From NCBI RefSeq assembly GCF_018388465.1, contig NZ_CP074404.1, positions 248,001 through 312,000 of the forward strand: a stretch of 64,000 bases of DNA, given 5' to 3'. Under the pieces are notes generated by a model. It was not told the DNA's origin. It did not search any database and saw nothing but the letters and a program-made list of their open reading frames with translations. The stretch is from Cellulomonas fengjieae. Lineage in GTDB: Bacteria; Actinomycetota; Actinomycetes; Actinomycetales; Cellulomonadaceae. This document shows, piece by piece, positions 60,697-64,000 of the stretch (position 1 is its first letter; each line of letters opens with the position of its first letter). Both the position numbers and the translations under genes were made by a program.

Positions 60697-61832
60697 CCAG
60701 CGTCTGGGACGACGTCGTCGGGCAGGAGCCCGCGGTCGAGGTGCTGCGGCACGCGATCGAGGACCCCGCCGCGATGACGCACGCGTGGCTCCTGACCGGT
60801 CCGCCCGGCTCCGGGCGGTCCAACGCGGCGCGCGCGTTCGCCGCGGCGCTGCAGTGCGCGTCCGGTGGCTGCGGCGTCTGCCACGACTGCACGACCACCC
60901 TGCGCGGGCTGCACCCGGACGTCACGGTCGTGGCCACGGAGGGCGTCTTCATCCGTGCGGAGACGGCGCGCCCGCTGGTCGAGCTCGCGCAGCGCTCGCC
61001 CTCGCAGGGCCGGCACCGCGTCATCATCATCGAGGACGCCGACCGGCTGAACGACACCAGCGGAAACTCGCTGCTCAAGGCGATCGAGGAGCCGGCGGGC
61101 CGCACGGTGTGGATCCTGTGCGCCCCGAGCCCGCAGGACGTCCTGGTCACCATCCGCTCCCGCAGCCGGTCCGTCGCGCTGCGGGTGCCGCCGGTCGACG
61201 CCGTCGCGGCGCTCCTGGTCTCGCGCGACGGCATCGACCCGACCGTCGCGGCGATCGCGGCGCGGGCCGCGCAGAGCCACGTCGGGATCGCCCGTCGGCT
61301 CGCCCGGGACCCGGATGCGCGGGCGCGGCGGTCGGCGGTGCTGGGCATCGCGGCGAAGATCCGCGGCGTCGGCGATGCCGTGCTGGCGGCCGGTGAGCTC
61401 GTCGAGACGGCGCAGGCCGACGCCAAGGCGGCCACCGAGCAGCGGGACGCCGAGGAGAAGGCGGCACTCCTGCGGTCGATGGGCGCCGAGGGCGCCGCGA
61501 CGCTCCCGCCGACGCTGCGCACCCAGGTCCGGCAGCTGGAGGAGGACCAGAAGCGTCGGGCCACCCGGGCGCAGCGCGACGTGCTCGACCGCGCGATGGT
61601 CGACCTGCTCTCGCTCTATCGCGACGTGCTGGTGGTGCAGCTGGGCGCGGGTGTCGAGCTGGTGAACATCGAGCACGAGGCGTCCGTGCGTGCCCTGGCC
61701 GAGGCGAGCACACCGGAGCAGACGCTGCGGCGGATGGACGCCGTCGGCCAGGCGCGCACCCGGCTGGCCGGCAACGTCGCCCCGCTCCTCGCGGTCGAGG
61801 CGATGGCTGTGGCGCTGCGGCCGCAGGGATAG
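60693..61832 (+). CDS. holB: DNA polymerase III subunit delta'
   Basis: 379-aa clamp-loader subunit. The AAA+ fold starts VWDDVVGQEPAVEVLRHAI. The P-loop GPPGSGRSNAA has Arg for Lys, as expected for the non-hydrolysing delta' subunit. A zinc module with CASGGCGVCHDC is near residue 55, and IIIEDADRLNDTSGNSLLKA leads into IEEPAGRTVWILCAPSP. The long helical C-terminus (about 230-375) includes an Ala/Glu-rich coiled coil (QADAKAATEQRDAEEKAALL) longer than in E. coli. GTG 60693 overlaps the tmk stop, giving coupled translation. Confidence 0.95.
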   Translation: MTSVWDDVVGQEPAVEVLRHAIEDPAAMTHAWLLTGPPGSGRSNAARAFAAALQCASGGCGVCHDCTTTLRGLHPDVTVVATEGVFIRAETARPLVELAQRSPSQGRHRVIIIEDADRLNDTSGNSLLKAIEEPAGRTVWILCAPSPQDVLVTIRSRSRSVALRVPPVDAVAALLVSRDGIDPTVAAIAARAAQSHVGIARRLARDPDARARRSAVLGIAAKIRGVGDAVLAAGELVETAQADAKAATEQRDAEEKAALLRSMGAEGAATLPPTLRTQVRQLEEDQKRRATRAQRDVLDRAMVDLLSLYRDVLVVQLGAGVELVNIEHEASVRALAEASTPEQTLRRMDAVGQARTRLAGNVAPLLAVEAMAVALRPQG

Positions 61833-61968
61833 CAGCGGCGCCGTCCGCTCCGGTCCGGACGTACCGAGAGGGACCGTGCGGATCGAGGACTGTGCAGATC
61901 GGGTGATGGTCGGACCGTGCGCGCGGACCGGGCAACGGGCCTTCAGCATCGGCGGCTACCGTGGGGGC

Positions 61969-63546
61969 ATGCCGCTTTCCGACCGCCTCGCCATGCCCGC
62001 GCGCGCGGCACGCGACCCGCGGCACCGCCCCGCCGTCGCTCTGTCCGCCCTCCTGGTCTGCGTGCTGCTGCTCGCCGGGTGCGTGCCACCCAAGAACCAG
62101 GCGGCCGGCCCGACCCCGGGAGCAACCTCCGAGGCGCCGGGGGCTCAGGGACCGGCCGAGCTCGCGCGGTTCTACGGGCAGGAGCTCGAGTGGACCACGT
62201 GCGCGCAGGGCGAGTGCGCCACCGCGCAGGTGCCGATGGACTACGCGGACCCGGATGGGCCGTCGATCGGGATCGCCCTCGCGCGTGCCCGGGCGACCGG
62301 CGGAGAGCCGATCGGCTCCCTGCTGCTCAACCGCGGTGGGCCGGGAGCGTCGGGCGTCGACTTCGTGCAGCAGGTCTCGGGCATGGTCGGCACGGAGGTC
62401 AAGCGGCAGTACGACCTGGTCGGGTTCGACCCGCGCGGCGTGCAGCGCTCCAGCCCGGTCGAGTGCGTCGACGGGCCGGGTCTCGACGAGATCCTCGCGT
62501 ACGACGCGGACTACTCGACCGACGCCGGCATCCAGGACGTCATCGACATGTACGGGGAGCTCGGTGCCGCCTGCCTGGAGAACACGGGCGAGGTGCTGGG
62601 TCACGTCGACACCGTCAGCGCGGCGCGCGACCTGGACGTCCTGCGCGCGGTGCTCGGTGACGACACGCTGGCCTACCTCGGCTTCTCCTACGGCACGGCG
62701 CTCGGCGCCACCTACGCGGCGCTCTTCCCGCAGACTGTCGGCCGGCTGGTGCTCGACGGTGCGCTCCCGCCCACGCTGACCTCCGCGGAGGCGTCGCAGG
62801 GTCAGGCCGTCGGCTTCGAGAACGCGCTGCGCGCCTACGTCGCCGACTGCCAGGCGGGCCCGCGCTGCCCGCTGGACGGTTCGGTCGACGACGGACTCGC
62901 TCAGATCCGGGAGATGCTCGACCGGGCCGAGGCCAACCCGCTGCCGACGGGCTCCGCGCGCGACCTGACCCGGTCGCTCGCCTTCTACGGCGTCGCGCTG
63001 CCGCTGTACGCGCAGTCCCTGTGGCCCTACCTGACGCAGGCCCTGACGCTGGCCATCGACCAGAACGACGGGTCGGCGCTGCTGCAGCTCGCGGACCAGT
63101 ACTCGGACCGCTCGCCCGACGGCACGTTCAGCACCAACTCCACCGTCGCGTTCTACGCGATCAACTGCCTGGACAGCCGCGACTCCGCGGACGTCGCCAC
63201 GATGCGCGCCGAGGCGGCCCAGATCGAGGACGCCGCACCGACCGTCGGGTACTTCTTCGGGTACGGCGCCACCGTGTGCGCGCAGTGGCCGGTCGCCGAG
63301 GTGGGCGGTCTCGAGTCGTACGCCGCCGAGGGCGCGGCCCCCATCCTCGTCGTCGGCACCACCAACGACCCGGCGACGCCCTACAGGTGGGCCGAGGAGC
63401 TGGCCGACCTCCTGTCGTCGGCCGTGCTGCTGACGTACGAGGGCGAGGGCCACACCGCGTACGGCTCCTCCAACGCGTGCACCGACGATGCCATCGACGC
63501 CTACCTGCTCACCGGGACGGTCCCCGCGGAGGGCACGCGCTGCTGA
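61969..63546 (+). CDS. Lipoprotein S33 peptidase / TAP-like alpha/beta hydrolase
   Basis: 525-aa exported hydrolase related to Streptomyces tripeptidyl aminopeptidases. The N-terminus has a basic region, a hydrophobic stretch and lipobox LLAGC, so it should be lipid-anchored outside. NRGGPGASGVDFV is the oxyanion strand, the nucleophile Ser is in YLGFSYGTALGA, and the TAP-like C-terminal domain has PILVVGTTNDPATPY (Asp) and YEGEGHTAYG (His). TACCGT (61957-61962) lies 6 bases before ATG 61969, indicating leaderless transcription. It follows tmk-holB, a common actinobacterial order as recalled from knowledge. Confidence 0.94.
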   Translation: MPLSDRLAMPARAARDPRHRPAVALSALLVCVLLLAGCVPPKNQAAGPTPGATSEAPGAQGPAELARFYGQELEWTTCAQGECATAQVPMDYADPDGPSIGIALARARATGGEPIGSLLLNRGGPGASGVDFVQQVSGMVGTEVKRQYDLVGFDPRGVQRSSPVECVDGPGLDEILAYDADYSTDAGIQDVIDMYGELGAACLENTGEVLGHVDTVSAARDLDVLRAVLGDDTLAYLGFSYGTALGATYAALFPQTVGRLVLDGALPPTLTSAEASQGQAVGFENALRAYVADCQAGPRCPLDGSVDDGLAQIREMLDRAEANPLPTGSARDLTRSLAFYGVALPLYAQSLWPYLTQALTLAIDQNDGSALLQLADQYSDRSPDGTFSTNSTVAFYAINCLDSRDSADVATMRAEAAQIEDAAPTVGYFFGYGATVCAQWPVAEVGGLESYAAEGAAPILVVGTTNDPATPYRWAEELADLLSSAVLLTYEGEGHTAYGSSNACTDDAIDAYLLTGTVPAEGTRC

Positions 63547-63593
63547 CCGCGCGTCCAGTTGCTGCTCGCCACCCGGCGGGCGACAGTGGCTCG

Positions 63594-63638
63594 ATGGCAG
63601 CCATCACGCGCGGACTGATCGCGGGCACGGCGTGCTGA
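63594..63638 (+). pseudogene. Possible 14-codon remnant of a small membrane protein
   Basis: ATG-started frame MAAITRGLIAGTAC ends in TGA that overlaps the next gene's GTG. The residues match the start of a small actinobacterial membrane protein family (ITRGLxAGxAGTTALN) as remembered, which often precedes a DUF4126-like gene. A deletion or frameshift could have removed the rest. The evidence is thin. Confidence 0.25.
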
Positions 63639-64000
63639 CGCGCCTCGACGACGCCCCCGCGCGACGGCGGCCCCGTGCCGGCCTGGTGCTCCGGTCGCTG
63701 CTGCTCGGGTGGGCCGCAGGCGCCCGCTCGTCCCTCGGGCCGGCGGCCCCGACGATCGCCGGTGACCATCACCCGGTGCTGCGCGCCGGGGCGGCGACGG
63801 CCGTCGCGGGGGAGCTGCTCGTCGACAAGCTGCCCGTCGCACCCAGCCGGCTCGCGTACGGCGGAGCGTTCGTCCGGGCAGCGTCGGGGGCCGTCGGCGC
63901 CACCCTGCTCGCCGCGCGGGACGGGTCCCGCCCGTTCGCTCCCGCGCTCGCGGGCGCCGCGGGCGGTCTGGCGGGCGCCTACGGCGGCGTGGCGTGGCGC
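63632..64000 (+). CDS. DUF4126-like membrane protein, 3' end beyond window
   Basis: 123 codons of an alanine/glycine-rich membrane protein that continues past the window. VLRSLLLGWAAGARSSLGPA near residue 19, the segment AVAGELLVDKLPVAPSRLAY and the following helices fit the DUF4126 family of small actinobacterial membrane proteins with no known function. The GTG at 63632 is the most upstream start that avoids the stop of the short frame before it; no clear ribosome site is present. Confidence 0.65.
   Translation, partial: MLTRLDDAPARRRPRAGLVLRSLLLGWAAGARSSLGPAAPTIAGDHHPVLRAGAATAVAGELLVDKLPVAPSRLAYGGAFVRAASGAVGATLLAARDGSRPFAPALAGAAGGLAGAYGGVAWR

Noticed and set aside
60835..60905. Loss of function of holB because the P-loop lysine is Arg
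   Set aside because: Delta' subunits do not hydrolyse ATP and commonly have a degenerate P-loop; the rest of the protein is intact.

Overview
The window is chromosomal DNA from a very GC-rich actinobacterium. Gene content, uniform G/C-ending codon use, a DUF222/HNH gene, many GTG starts and a HAIR-type heat-shock operator suggest Micrococcales, most likely Cellulomonas or a close relative. This assignment rests on protein resemblance recalled from knowledge; no search was run. Most of the sequence is tightly packed single-copy chromosomal genes. There is no integrase, transposase, CRISPR array, rRNA or plasmid function.

Layout. 1-5.4 kb: partial LtrA membrane protein, tRNA-Arg(ACG), a small Arg/His-rich protein, a two-gene flavoenzyme operon, a D,D-carboxypeptidase and a holin-like membrane protein. 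5.5-13.2 kb: glycogen phosphorylase, DUF5997 facing an HTH-less LysR-like protein, trmB, a VOC protein, a CDF metal transporter and a hydrolase. 13.2-22 kb: clpB under a HspR-type operator, a PQQ-propeller protein, an oxidoreductase plus TetR pair, a SUKH-like protein and a GH3 beta-glucosidase. 22-31 kb: two septum-formation-like membrane proteins, xthA, a TetR/MMPL divergent pair, then an accessory locus that looks like a type VII secretion toxin/immunity cassette. 31-36.4 kb: glpD-glpF-glpK operon with a divergent SorC-type regulator. 36.4-43.3 kb: argA-like acetyltransferase, a GNAT remnant, mutY-divIVA-like operon, disA, LacI regulator, small protein and radA. 43.3-53.5 kb: TetR-ABC-permease operon, two-component system, several regulators, a thioredoxin-reductase-like enzyme and a PAP2 phosphatase. 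53.6-64 kb: topA, hemerythrin protein, DUF222/HNH, an oxidoreductase paralogue, tmk-holB, a secreted S33 hydrolase and a partial DUF4126-like gene.

Regulation is unusually readable. Many genes show a TANNNT -10 box 6 to 8 bases before a GTG or ATG, which implies leaderless transcription and fixes several start codons. Perfect or near-perfect palindromes sit in front of five regulator or transporter genes, most strikingly a 36-base inverted repeat covering the -10 and start codon of a TetR gene at 43.4 kb. The observations most worth follow-up are the 28-31 kb toxin-like cassette, the flavoenzyme fusion at 1.6 kb, the two small basic proteins sharing one leader sequence, and the HTH-less LysR/DUF5997 pair.
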